Program-made: the position numbers and the translations under genes
Source of the DNA: Clostridium_S neuense
GTDB lineage: Bacteria > Bacillota > Clostridia > Clostridiales > Clostridiaceae
NCBI RefSeq assembly: GCF_045310695.1
Contig: NZ_JBJIAA010000006.1
Coordinates: 124,001-188,000 of the forward strand
Direction: 5' to 3'
DNA: 64,000 nt
The notes under the pieces: generated by a model
What the model was told of the DNA's origin: nothing
Databases searched by the model: none
Seen by the model: the letters and a program-made list of their open reading frames with translations, nothing else
Part shown: positions 1 through 8,850 of the stretch, piece by piece
How positions within the stretch are numbered: position 1 is the stretch's first letter
Layout: each line of letters opens with the position of its first letter

Positions 1-1309
1 TGGATATTGCTCCTCTTAAGGATACATTTATATCAGGATATTCTTTTGTTCCAAGCTCAGATGCTGAATATACTGATGCTCCTGCTTCCGATACTATTAC
101 ATAATAAAGTTCTATTCCTCTTTCCTCTTTTACTTCCCTTATAAGCTTTGCTATAACTTCTTCAGATTCTCTGCTAGCAGTTCCATTTCCAAGCGATACC
201 ATTCCAACATTGTATTTATAAACCAATCCCTTTAATACCTTTATAGAACCCTCTACATCATTTTGAGGAGCAGTAGCATAAACCGTTGCAGTATCTAAAA
301 GCTTTCCTGTTTCATCAAGCACTGCTATTTTACATCCAGTTCTAAAACCAGGATCATATCCTAAAACTGCCTTTCCTTTGATAGGTGCCTGCATTAAAAG
401 GGCTTTTAAATTAGCTTTAAATATTTCTATAGCTGAGTTTTCGCCTTTCTCTGTAAGTTCTGCTCTTATCTCTCTTTCTATGGATGGATATATTAATCTT
501 TTTAAAGAATCCGCTACACTTTCTTCTATGTATTTGTCTGTCACTTGATTTCCCTTTAGACAATTTAGATTCAAATACTCAATTATTTTTTCATCTTCAC
601 AGGCTATCTTAACTGAAAGTATCTTATCTTTTTCTCCTCTATTTATTGCAAGTATTCTATGAGGAGGTATTTTACTTACTGCTTCCTTGAAGTCATAATA
701 CATTTCATAAGGTGTTGATTCTTCACTGGATCCTTTTGTTTCAACAATTCCATTTTTAAAAACATACTTTCTAATCCACTTTCTATATTCTGCTTCATCA
801 GATATGCTTTCACTTATTATATCCTCCGCACCTTTTAGAGCTTCATCTACAGATTTAACCTGTTTTTCTTCATTTATAAATCCTTTTGCTAGCTCCTCAA
901 TATCTCCTTTGAACTTTCCACTTAATATTTCCTCTGCAAGAGGCTTTAATCCTTTTTCAACAGCTATTGTAGCCCTAGTTCTTTTCTTAGGCTTATATGG
1001 CCTATATAAATCCTCAACCTCAGTTATAGTTTCGGCACTAACTATACTTTCTTTTAATTCATCATTAAGTTTACCCTGATCATCTATAGATTTTATAACA
1101 GCTTCTTTTCTTTCATCAAGATTTCTTAAATATACAAGTCTTTCAGATAGTCCTCTCAATATTACATCATCAAGTCCACCTGTCTTTTCTTTTCTATATC
1201 TCGCTATAAAAGGAACAGTTGCTCCTTCATCAAGCATCTCTATAACACTATTAACCTGCTTTAAATTTATTTTAAATTCTTCTGCCAATCTGCTGCTTAT
1301 ATCTTTCAT
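1..1309 (-). CDS. tex: Tex-family RNA-binding transcription accessory protein (3' part outside window)
   Basis: About 436 N-terminal codons of a protein normally 710-780 residues long; the rest, including the C-terminal S1 domain, lies beyond position 1. The start is the ATG at 1307-1309, with an ideal GGAGGT ribosome site just upstream. It opens MKDISSRLAEEF and has the Tex helical core (VPFIARYRKEKTGGLDD near the N-terminus). The last visible residues, DINVSLRGAIS, match the conserved stretch after the YqgF/RuvC-like domain. Tex binds RNA or DNA and is linked to transcription and stress tolerance; its exact role in clostridia is not known. It is divergent from the M28 peptidase gene. Confidence 0.9.
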   Translation of the reverse strand, partial: MKDISSRLAEEFKINLKQVNSVIEMLDEGATVPFIARYRKEKTGGLDDVILRGLSERLVYLRNLDERKEAVIKSIDDQGKLNDELKESIVSAETITEVEDLYRPYKPKKRTRATIAVEKGLKPLAEEILSGKFKGDIEELAKGFINEEKQVKSVDEALKGAEDIISESISDEAEYRKWIRKYVFKNGIVETKGSSEESTPYEMYYDFKEAVSKIPPHRILAINRGEKDKILSVKIACEDEKIIEYLNLNCLKGNQVTDKYIEESVADSLKRLIYPSIEREIRAELTEKGENSAIEIFKANLKALLMQAPIKGKAVLGYDPGFRTGCKIAVLDETGKLLDTATVYATAPQNDVEGSIKVLKGLVYKYNVGMVSLGNGTASRESEEVIAKLIREVKEERGIELYYVIVSEAGASVYSASELGTKEYPDINVSLRGAIS

Positions 1310-1449
1310 TAACTACTTTACCTCCAAAAAATTCAAATTATAGACATGATATTATTATAAATAAAAACCCTAAGTATTTCAACTTACTTGTAATATAAGG
1401 CTTCACAAATTCATAGAAATATATGGAAAATTAATTTTAAGGAGTTACT

Positions 1450-2808
1450 ATGAAAAAATTAATCATCTGTATTCTTTTTGTAATATCAATAGTTTTATTT
1501 GCCTTCAGCTTTCAAAAATATTGCTCTATACATAAATTCGATATAAATGCAATCAAAAAAAATATAGCTTTTCTTTCTAATAACAACTTTAAAGGTCGTT
1601 TAGGCGGAAGCTTCGAAAACGATGAAGTTGCTAGTTATATTAGAGATCAATTTAAAGCCTCTAAGCTTACTAGTTATAGCCAAAACTATTATCAAACCTT
1701 CAAAGCATATTATCCTAAAAGAATATCTGGAGATCCTTATCTTAAAGTTGTTGATACGCATGGTAATCTAGTGAAAACCTATGCCTATGATAGAGATTTC
1801 AAAGAGGATATGCTTAACTTTAAAAGTAACCATGTTGTTTTTTATAATGGCTCAAATATAAAAGCTAATTCCTCATATATTCAAATAAGAGATAAAGGTA
1901 ATAACTTCATAATTTATGCACCCAAAGACAACAATATAAGCTTTAGAAGTTCCTTTATTGCTGACAGTGACTATTCCTTATGTATAATGGTAACTAAAGA
2001 CTGTCTCTCACAAATTAGAAATTATTTAAACAATGGCTGCATAATAGATTGCTTTATTCCTTATTCTAACGATACAACAACACTAAAAAATGTTATTGGA
2101 TATATAAAAGGCAGCGATTCTTCAAAACCTCCAGTTATTATTTCTGCACATTTCGATCATGTGGGCACAGATTTAAACGGAAAGGTCTACAATGGGGCTC
2201 TTGATAATGCCTCTGGTACAAGTTTTATACTTGAAATGAGTAAATTTATAAATTCCCTTGGTACCCCTAACAGAGATATAATATTTGTTGCCTTCAATGG
2301 AGAAGAATTTGGTCTTAAGGGTTCTGAAGCTTTTGTAAATAAATATTACAAAAAAATAAAATCTGGTGAGGATTATAACTTTGATATGATTGGCAGTCCC
2401 TCTTCAATTCCATTGTCAATCATGGGTGGAAAAAAGGATACTGCAAATTCCGCTCCTATTAACTCTATTTCAACACTATGTGCAAAGGAACATGTTAGTT
2501 TTAATTATATATTTGAAGATGCCAGTGACCACTCCTCCTTTAGAAATAAAAACATTAAAGCAGTAACCTTTTGCGATGATGATACTTCAAGAATTCACAC
2601 TCCAGCTGATAAGGCTTCTTACATTAGTTCATCGTCCATAGATAGATGTTTTAAGATAGCCTCTAGAGATATAATAAATAACTCTTATACTTTTAGCTTT
2701 TTAATTTTATACAACAAACAGGTTTGTATATTATCTTTATTTGCTATGATAGTACTAACTTTTATATCTCTCCAATATGCAGTCAAAAGTATAAATCAAC
2801 AAAAATAA
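1450..2808 (+). CDS. Membrane-anchored M28-family zinc aminopeptidase
   Basis: 452 residues. An N-terminal hydrophobic segment (residues 3-20) acts as signal or anchor and a second one lies near the C-terminus (about 420-445), so the catalytic domain is probably extracytoplasmic. M28 zinc ligands are visible: H234-x-D236 in SAHFDHVG, D252 in GALDNASG, and E285-E286 in FNGEEFG, with a late His in RIHTPAD. These predict a co-catalytic two-zinc aminopeptidase; the substrate cannot be told from sequence. AAGGAG precedes the ATG. It is monocistronic, ending at a shared hairpin terminator convergent with prfB. Confidence 0.88.
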   Translation: MKKLIICILFVISIVLFAFSFQKYCSIHKFDINAIKKNIAFLSNNNFKGRLGGSFENDEVASYIRDQFKASKLTSYSQNYYQTFKAYYPKRISGDPYLKVVDTHGNLVKTYAYDRDFKEDMLNFKSNHVVFYNGSNIKANSSYIQIRDKGNNFIIYAPKDNNISFRSSFIADSDYSLCIMVTKDCLSQIRNYLNNGCIIDCFIPYSNDTTTLKNVIGYIKGSDSSKPPVIISAHFDHVGTDLNGKVYNGALDNASGTSFILEMSKFINSLGTPNRDIIFVAFNGEEFGLKGSEAFVNKYYKKIKSGEDYNFDMIGSPSSIPLSIMGGKKDTANSAPINSISTLCAKEHVSFNYIFEDASDHSSFRNKNIKAVTFCDDDTSRIHTPADKASYISSSSIDRCFKIASRDIINNSYTFSFLILYNKQVCILSLFAMIVLTFISLQYAVKSINQQK

Positions 2809-2820
2809 ATGGCAAATTAA

Positions 2821-2856
2821 AAACACGAGAAGCCAATCTTAGATCTTCTCGTGTTT
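2821..2856. terminator. Bidirectional terminator between M28 peptidase and prfB
   Basis: Perfect 12-bp inverted repeat, AAACACGAGAAG (2821-2832) and CTTCTCGTGTTT (2845-2856), with T-rich flanks on either strand. It sits between two convergent genes. Confidence 0.85.
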
Positions 2857-2877
2857 TACAACATCATTAATTTTTCA

Positions 2878-3994
2878 TTATGAATTGCTTTCTTGTTTTA
2901 AAAAGCCTTTAATAAAATCATCTATTTCTCCATCCATCACTGAATTAACATTACCAGTTTCAACACCTGTTCTATGATCTTTAACCATAGTATAAGGCTG
3001 AAAAACATATGATCTTATCTGACTTCCCCAGCCCATATCCTTTAATTCTCCAGTTAAATCCTCTATTTTTTCCTTATGAGCTCTTTCTTTCAATTCAACA
3101 AGTTTTGATTTAAGCATAGACATCGCAGTTTCCTTATTGGAATGCTGACTTCTTTCATTCTGGCATTGCACCACTATTCCTGTTGGAAGATGAGTTATTC
3201 TGATAGCTGAATCCGTTTTATTTATATGCTGACCACCCGCACCACTGGCTCTATAGGTATCAACTCTTAAATCTTCAGGTCTTATTACAATATCTTGGTT
3301 CTCAGTAAGCTCTGGTAAAACTTCTACAGATGCAAAAGATGTCTGCCTTTTTCCATTTGCATTAAAAGGTGATATTCTAACAAGCCTATGTATTCCTTTC
3401 TCTGCTTTTAAGTATCCATAAGCATACTCTCCTGTTATCTTCAGTGTGACACTTTTAATTCCTGCTTCATCTCCTGGGAGCATATCAATAACTTCAACTT
3501 TAAAGCCTTTAGCTTCTGCCCATCTTGTATACATTCTAAGTAACATTTGTGTCCAATCCTGAGCGTCATTTCCACCAACTCCGGTATGAAGATTTAAAAT
3601 TGCATTATTTTTATCATATTCACCAGAAAGTAAAATTTCTATTTTAAAGTCCTCGATTTCATTTTTTAAAGCTTTTACTTCATTTAATATTTCTTCTGCT
3701 TCTTCCTCATTTTCTTCTTCCCTACACATATCTATTAAGACATTAGTGTCCTCAAGTCTGCTACTTATTGATTTATATCTTTCTATTCTATCTTTTAAAA
3801 ACTTAAGTTCCTTGCTAACCTCTTGGGATTTTTTCATATCATCCCAAAATCCATCTTCCTGCATATTATGCTCAAGCTCATCTATTTTCTTTTCAGCATG
3901 TTCTATGTCAAAGAGAAGCCCTCATTTCATTGACACTATTCATAAGCTCTTTTACAGCTGATGCCGCCTCTTCAAGCTTTATAATCAATTTCAT
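2878..3994 (-). CDS. prfB: Peptide chain release factor 2, read through a programmed +1 frameshift
   Basis: RF2 recognises UAA and UGA in the ribosomal A site. The gene is in two frames. A 28-codon leader ORF starts at 3994 (MKLIIKLEEAASAVKEL) and stops at the TGA at 3910-3908. The main frame resumes at GAC (3909-3907) and runs to 2880, giving about 371 residues. The site reads CTT-TGA-C with an AGGG Shine-Dalgarno-like stretch upstream in the mRNA, the classic RF2 autoregulatory arrangement. The SPF tripeptide that reads stop codons (RISPFNANGKR) and the catalytic GGQ (GAGGQHINKTD) are present. An annotation starting at 3864 would miss the first 43 residues. It lies downstream of secA. Confidence 0.95.
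3905..3925 (-). promoter_or_regulatory. RF2 programmed +1 frameshift site
   Basis: On the mRNA strand the codons are ATG AGG GCT TCT CTT TGA C. CTT is slippery, UGA is the poorly read in-frame stop, and AGGG is the internal anti-SD pairing element at the canonical codon distance. It is shorter than the AGGGGG found in the E. coli site. When RF2 is scarce the ribosome slips +1 and makes more RF2. Confidence 0.92.
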
Positions 3995-4023
3995 CACCCT
4001 TTCAAACTAACTTTATTATAAGA

Positions 4024-4069
4024 CTATATCTTAAATAAGGTTTGGTTTTTACATTTATTTAAGATATAG
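4024..4069. repeat. Perfect 15-bp inverted repeat upstream of prfB
   Basis: CTATATCTTAAATAA (4024-4038) and TTATTTAAGATATAG (4055-4069) form a perfect 15-bp stem with a 16-nt loop. It lies between the secA terminator and the RF2 leader start (3994), and no U-run follows on the minus strand. It could be a 5'UTR stem-loop of prfB or a second transcription-stop element. Function is unknown. Confidence 0.6.
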
Positions 4070-4085
4070 CCTATTATAAAAACAG

Positions 4086-4117
4086 AAAAGACTGCCTCAT
4101 TTTGAAACAGCTCTTTT
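4086..4117 (-). terminator. secA transcription terminator
   Basis: Stem AAAAGA-CTG / CAG-TCTTTT with a one-base bulge, followed on the minus strand by a T-rich run, 14 nt downstream of the secA stop codon. Confidence 0.65.
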
Positions 4118-4130
4118 CTTAAAACACATT

Positions 4131-6641
4131 TTATGCTTTTCTACCACAGCAATCTTTATATTTTTTGCCTGAACCACAAGGACAAGGATCATTTCTTCCT
4201 ATTTTCTTTTCTTTTCTTCTAACTGGCTTTTTCACAATATTTTCAGACTCATAGTTAGTTGTAACTTCCTTATTTACTCTTTCTCTTTCAGGTCTTCTTT
4301 CTATCTCAACATGGAATAGGTATTTAACAGTTTCTGCTTGAATATTTGCTATCATTTCATCAAACATATCGCTACCTTCCATTTGATATGCCTGAACAGG
4401 ATCCTGCTGTCTATATGCTCTAAGTCCTATACCTTGTTTTAAATGTTCCATACTATCAATATGATCCATCCACTTAGTATCAACAATTCTAAGAAGTATT
4501 ACTCTTTCTATTTCTCTCATCTGCTCACTAGAGAATTCTTCTTCTTTCTTTGCATATAAATCTGTTGCTATATTAAGAAGTTTTTCTTTTATTTCATCGT
4601 TTGAAAGAACTTTAAGTTCATCTAATGTAACTGCATCTTTAGGAAGATATATATCATAAAGATAATTTAAAAGTTTTTCTATATCCTCTTCTAAATTTTC
4701 CTCCAAGCCTGTTATATGAGCATCAACAGAATTTGAAATTAATTCCTTAATCATGTTTTGTATTTGATCTTTCATGTCCTCTCCTTCGAGAACCTCAGAT
4801 CTTTGTTTATATATAATTTCTCTCTGTTGATTCATTACATCATCATATTGAAGTAAAGTTTTTCTTATATCAAAGTTGTTTCCTTCAACTTTCTTCTGTG
4901 CATTTTCTATAGCAGAACTTACCATCTTACTTTCAATAGCTTCATCATCACCAAGACCTAACCTGTCAACCATTCCCTTAAGTTTATCAGATCCAAAAAT
5001 TCTCATAAGATCATCTTCAAGAGATACATAAAATCTTGAAATTCCGGGATCTCCTTGACGACCAGAACGACCTCTAAGCTGATTATCTATACGTCTAGAT
5101 TCATGTCTTTCAGTACCTATTATTTTTAGTCCGTCAAGTTCTACAACTCCCTCACCAAGCTTAATATCAGTACCACGACCTGCCATATTAGTTGCAATTG
5201 TAACCATACCTTTTTCTCCGGCATGAGATATTATTTCCGCTTCCTGTTCATGGTATTTTGCATTTAATACTTGATGTGGAATTCTCTTTTTCTTAAGTAA
5301 ATCTGAAAGCAGCTCTGATTTTTCAATACTAACAGTTCCAACTAGAATTGGCTGACCCTTTTTATGAGTTTCAGCTATATCCTCAACTACAGCATCAAAT
5401 TTTGCTTTTTCAGTTTTATAAATAAGATCTGGTAAATCACTTCTTTTAATTGGTTTATGTGTTGGAATTACCACAACATCAAGACCATATATTTCTCTAA
5501 ATTCATTTTCTTCTGTAAGTGCTGTACCAGTCATTCCTGAAAGTTTATCATATATTCTAAAGTAATTCTGGAAAGTTATAGTTGCAAGCGTCTTCGATTC
5601 TTTTTGAACTTTTACTGCTTCTTTAGCTTCAATTGCTTGATGAAGACCATCACTGTACCTTCTTCCTTCCATAAGTCTTCCAGTAAACTCATCAACTATA
5701 ATAACTTCTCCGTCTTTAACCATATAATCTTTATCTTTTTTCATAAGTGCATTAGCTTTTAAAGCTTGCGCAACATGGTGCTGTATTTCCATGTTTGAGG
5801 GATCTGCATAGTTATCAAGATGAAAATATTTTTCAGCTTTCTCAACTCCGACTTCTGTTAATATAGCGGAATTTGTCTTTTCATCTATAGTAAAATCATC
5901 TTCTTTTTTAAGCATTTTAGCAAAATTATCTGCAACTCTATAAAATTCAGTTGATTTCTCACCCTCACCTGAAATTATAAGTGGTGTTCTAGCCTCATCT
6001 ATAAGTATTGAGTCAACTTCATCTACTATACAGAAATTAAGTTTTCTTTGAACTCTTTCTTCCTTGTATATAACCATGTTATCTCTTAAATAATCGAATC
6101 CAAATTCGTTATTTGTACCATATGTTACATCCGCGTTATATGCATCTTGTCTTTGCTGCTGATTCAAATCGTGTACTATTACTCCTGTTGTTAATCCTAA
6201 AAATCCATATAGCTCACCCATCTGCTTTGCATCTCTAGTTGCCAAATAGTCATTTACAGTAACTATATGAACACCTTTTCCTGTTAAAGCATTTAAATAT
6301 GAAGGAAGTGTAGCAACTAATGTTTTTCCTTCACCAGTTTTCATTTCTGAAATTCTTCCTTGATGAAGAACAATTCCTCCTATAAGTTGTTCTCTAAAGT
6401 GCTTAAGTCCTAATACTCTTGAAGAAGCTTCTCTAACTACTGCAAAAGACTCAACAAGTATATCATCAAGAGTCTCTCCATTTTCAAGTCTCTTTTTAAA
6501 TTCAGCAGTTTTAGCCTTAAGATCATCATCACTTAAAGCTTTCATGGTACTATCAAGTTCTTCTATCCGATCAACTATAGGTATGATCCTCTTTACTTCT
6601 CTTTCACTATATGTACCAAATATTTTATTAAGCAATCCCAT
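4131..6641 (-). CDS. secA: Preprotein translocase ATPase SecA
   Basis: Motor of the Sec pathway: drives unfolded preproteins through SecYEG by ATP hydrolysis. I place the start at the ATG at 6641 (MGLLNKIFGTYSERE, 836 residues). It is 9 nt from a GTGAGG ribosome site, whereas longer frames run through that site. Walker A GEGKT is at residues 103-107 and the DEAD-like motif is in VDEVDSILIDEARTP. The helicase motif RGRSGRQGDPG and the C-terminal zinc-binding tail CPCGSGKKYKDCC are present, so the protein is full length. It lies downstream of hpf, separated by a terminator and a dispersed repeat. Confidence 0.97.
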   Translation of the reverse strand: MGLLNKIFGTYSEREVKRIIPIVDRIEELDSTMKALSDDDLKAKTAEFKKRLENGETLDDILVESFAVVREASSRVLGLKHFREQLIGGIVLHQGRISEMKTGEGKTLVATLPSYLNALTGKGVHIVTVNDYLATRDAKQMGELYGFLGLTTGVIVHDLNQQQRQDAYNADVTYGTNNEFGFDYLRDNMVIYKEERVQRKLNFCIVDEVDSILIDEARTPLIISGEGEKSTEFYRVADNFAKMLKKEDDFTIDEKTNSAILTEVGVEKAEKYFHLDNYADPSNMEIQHHVAQALKANALMKKDKDYMVKDGEVIIVDEFTGRLMEGRRYSDGLHQAIEAKEAVKVQKESKTLATITFQNYFRIYDKLSGMTGTALTEENEFREIYGLDVVVIPTHKPIKRSDLPDLIYKTEKAKFDAVVEDIAETHKKGQPILVGTVSIEKSELLSDLLKKKRIPHQVLNAKYHEQEAEIISHAGEKGMVTIATNMAGRGTDIKLGEGVVELDGLKIIGTERHESRRIDNQLRGRSGRQGDPGISRFYVSLEDDLMRIFGSDKLKGMVDRLGLGDDEAIESKMVSSAIENAQKKVEGNNFDIRKTLLQYDDVMNQQREIIYKQRSEVLEGEDMKDQIQNMIKELISNSVDAHITGLEENLEEDIEKLLNYLYDIYLPKDAVTLDELKVLSNDEIKEKLLNIATDLYAKKEEEFSSEQMREIERVILLRIVDTKWMDHIDSMEHLKQGIGLRAYRQQDPVQAYQMEGSDMFDEMIANIQAETVKYLFHVEIERRPERERVNKEVTTNYESENIVKKPVRRKEKKIGRNDPCPCGSGKKYKDCCGRKA

Positions 6642-6820
6642 CGCATTCATCCTCACTACAAATATATATTTTATAAACATATAACACATAAGCTATTAAA
6701 TAGTATACATCAATGTATATTATTCGTATTATACCTTATAGATTATAACATTTAATCTTTAATCATTCAACTTTTAAATATGTAAAATTAAGTATTTTCA
6801 AATAAATGTAGTCATATAGA

Positions 6821-6920
6821 TAAACCATTTAAGCTATTAAAATTCATGTACACCACAATGCCCAGAAGACGGCATTTTAATACAAATAAATTTCAAGTTT
6901 CAAAGTTGTTTATCTTTAAT
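6821..6920. repeat. Dispersed structured repeat, copy A
   Basis: About 100 bp that recurs at 63142-63242. Shared segments include TGCCCAGAAGACGGCATTTT and AAATAAATTTCAAGTTTCAA. Read on the minus strand it folds as nested arms: TTGAAATT with AATTTTAA, TGTAT with GTGTA, and AATGCC with GGCATT around an 8-nt loop. This copy lies about 180 nt upstream of the secA start. It is not a coding sequence. Confidence 0.75.
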
Positions 6921-6922
6921 AA

Positions 6923-6952
6923 AAAGGGGGCAAATAATTATTTGCCCCCTTT
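6923..6952. terminator. Terminator downstream of hpf
   Basis: Perfect 13-bp stem, AAAGGGGGCAAAT (6923-6935) and ATTTGCCCCCTTT (6940-6952), with a 4-nt AATT loop and T-rich minus-strand flank, 12 nt after the hpf stop. Confidence 0.9.
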
Positions 6953-6963
6953 ATGTTAATAAT

Positions 6964-7494
6964 TTAAAACTCTGGTTCTATAAGTCCAAAGTTTCCATCT
7001 TTTCTTTTATATACAACATTAACTTCATTGGAATCTGCATTTTGAAATACAAAGAAATTATGTCCTAATAACTCCATTTCAAGCACTGCTTCCTCTTCTG
7101 ACATTGGTTTTATTGCAAATCTTTTAGTTTTTACAATTTCAGGTTCTTCTTCCTTTTCCTTAGAGCTTACATCTGGAATATCTTGAAATCTAAGTGAATC
7201 TCCATATTTTCTTCTTTCTAATTTTGTTTTTTGTTTTCTCACTTGTCTTTCAAGTTTATCTGAAACAATATCTATAGAAGCGTACATATCATTATTGGAT
7301 TCTTCTCCCCTTAGTATAACTCCATTAAATGGTATTGTAACTTCAACGATTTGCCAATTTCTTTGCACGCTTAAAGTTACTTGAGCTTCAACTTCTGGTT
7401 TAAAGTATTTTTCCATTTTAGATAGCTTTTTCTCTACATATTGTCTCAAACCACTTGTCACTTCAACATTTCTGCCACTAACTGTTATTTTCAT
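6964..7494 (-). CDS. hpf: Ribosome hibernation-promoting factor, long form
   Basis: 176 residues. The N-terminal S30AE domain (about 1-100, MKITVSGRNVEVTSGLRQYVEKKLSKMEKYF) binds the 30S decoding region. The C-terminal domain (about 120-176, IVKTKRFAIKPMSEEEAVLEMELLGHNFFVF) mediates 100S dimer formation in long HPFs. The start has GAGAGGGG upstream. The gene was once called raiA, and a structured RNA of the raiA motif lies about 465 nt upstream on the same strand. Promoter not identified. Confidence 0.95.
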   Translation of the reverse strand: MKITVSGRNVEVTSGLRQYVEKKLSKMEKYFKPEVEAQVTLSVQRNWQIVEVTIPFNGVILRGEESNNDMYASIDIVSDKLERQVRKQKTKLERRKYGDSLRFQDIPDVSSKEKEEEPEIVKTKRFAIKPMSEEEAVLEMELLGHNFFVFQNADSNEVNVVYKRKDGNFGLIEPEF

Positions 7495-7957
7495 AATTCC
7501 AGCCCCTCTCTAACACCAATACAATAATTATTTTGGTTTCTTTATGTAATTATATTTTACTATTTTTAATAAATTAAAACAAGAAAAATATATTAAATTG
7601 ACTAAATATTATATAAACTTATATCATTCTTACTTAATATCTCATATGATTTTAAACGTTTTCTATAGTATTACATATTATTACAAATATACATGAAAGA
7701 ATCAATAAACACACCTTTTCATAGAAATAACCTGTACTTGGATAAAATAACTCATTTTTGTTTTTCTCAATATGCAAAATCTATTCTTATAAAAACATCA
7801 GAAAAACTAAATATTTAAATAGATAAGTTTATATATAGGAGATGAATTTAGATACAATTGTAGAAGCGGTCCATTTATAACTTTATATAAAGACATCAAA
7901 TTCTATTTCTAACATGAAATACTATTAAAAAAGCATTTATATAAAAAATATATTAAG
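7495..7957 (-). other. AT-rich leader region between raiA RNA and hpf
   Basis: 463 bases without a convincing gene. I see no clear sigma-A promoter. Plus-strand AGGAGATG at 7837-7844 precedes only a 12-codon frame, which I do not regard as a gene. The stretch may hold the hpf promoter and the 3' end of the raiA RNA. Confidence 0.5.
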
Positions 7958-8162
7958 CTAGTTGACCTGGTCTTTGACCCCACACTCGCCTGCTGGAACT
8001 TTCGCTACCCGGAACTATCCTCTCACTACTAATTCTCTCGTAACTAAACGGCAGGACTTACTTCTAAACCGCACCATGCTCATTAAAACTTTGTTTAATT
8101 TACGTGGATCGCTTTGCCTGCGACTAGCATCGACTTTCAACCACAAACCTAACTTAATATAT
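7958..8162 (-). ncRNA. raiA: raiA-motif structured RNA
   Basis: About 200 nt, clearly richer in G+C than its AT-rich flanks, with no credible reading frame. It lies upstream of hpf (raiA) in the same orientation, the position that names this RNA class in Firmicutes and Actinobacteria. The minus strand contains conserved-looking elements such as GGTCAAAGACC near the 3' end and GTAGCGAAAGTTCC. A near-consensus promoter at 8196-8169 places the 5' end near 8162. From memory, this RNA has been studied in C. acetobutylicum in connection with sporulation and aggregation. Both ends are approximate. Confidence 0.82.
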
Positions 8163-8168
8163 AATAAT

Positions 8169-8196
8169 ATTATATACTACTTTTTGCAGCAGTCAA
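8169..8196 (-). promoter_or_regulatory. Sigma-A promoter of the raiA RNA
   Basis: TTGACT (8196-8191), 16-bp spacer, TATAAT (8174-8169) on the minus strand, lying over the 3' end of the comF coding region. Predicted start about 8162. Confidence 0.8.
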
Positions 8197-8850
8197 TACA
8201 ATAACGCTTTTTGCTCCATTAGAAATTAAATTCTTTGCACAATAAAATCCAGTAGCACCTGTAGTAAAAACATCATCAACCAAAATAATTTTTCTATTCA
8301 ATATAGCTTTTTCATTGCAGGCAGTAAAAGCACTTGATAAGTTTTGCCACCTCATTTTGCCATTTAACCCAATCTGGTCACTTGTCTTACTATTCTTTTC
8401 TAGATACTCTTTCACCGGCAGCTTTATCCTTTTAGAAAGTTCATTTGCAAGCAGCTTACTTTGATTATATCCTCTTCTTTTTAAGTCACCCTTTTCCATA
8501 GGTACAAATGTTATTTCATCAAATTTTATATTGTTTTTCATAATATAATTGTACATAAGATTTCCTAACACCTCTGCACATAGAAAATCTCTTTTGTATT
8601 TTAACCTTATAATCATTTCCTTTATGCTTTTTGAATAATACGCCACACTATAAAACTTTATGCATAAGTTTTCTTTCTCTACATAGAATTCGCCTTTACA
8701 TAAACTTATATTTTTAAAGCACGAACCACATAGTAGTTTTTCATCAAATGCTTCTTCTCCACACAACACACACTTATAATCTGCACTGTAGAGCACACTA
8801 AAGAAACAATCCAATAAATATTTTATATAGAAAATAATCCTTCTTCCCAT
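8170..8850 (-). CDS. comFC: ComF-family phosphoribosyltransferase-like protein
   Basis: 226 residues. A C4 zinc ribbon (C27, C30, C41, C44 in CVLCGEE...CGSC) precedes a phosphoribosyltransferase fold whose PRPP loop is VDDVFTTGAT (191-200). ComFC proteins assist single-stranded DNA uptake in transformable bacteria; the reaction, if any, is unsettled. Its start overlaps the preceding comFA-like gene by 28 nt, so the two are translationally linked. The raiA promoter lies inside its 3' end. Confidence 0.88.
   Translation of the reverse strand: MGRRIIFYIKYLLDCFFSVLYSADYKCVLCGEEAFDEKLLCGSCFKNISLCKGEFYVEKENLCIKFYSVAYYSKSIKEMIIRLKYKRDFLCAEVLGNLMYNYIMKNNIKFDEITFVPMEKGDLKRRGYNQSKLLANELSKRIKLPVKEYLEKNSKTSDQIGLNGKMRWQNLSSAFTACNEKAILNRKIILVDDVFTTGATGFYCAKNLISNGAKSVIVLTAAKSSI

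Noticed and set aside
6642..6689. Extended N-terminus of SecA (MCYMFIKYIF...).
   Set aside because: The extension runs through the ribosome site and is absent from the SecA family.
6855..6880. CAGAAGACGGCAT in the dispersed repeat equals part of the Illumina P7 adapter, suggesting adapter contamination.
   Set aside because: The match is only 13 nt, flanking bases do not continue the adapter, and two diverged genomic copies share a further 80 bp.
7962..8204. Plus-strand frame of 80 codons opposite the raiA RNA.
   Set aside because: No ribosome site, composition unlike other genes here, and it lies over a structured RNA with its own promoter on the other strand.
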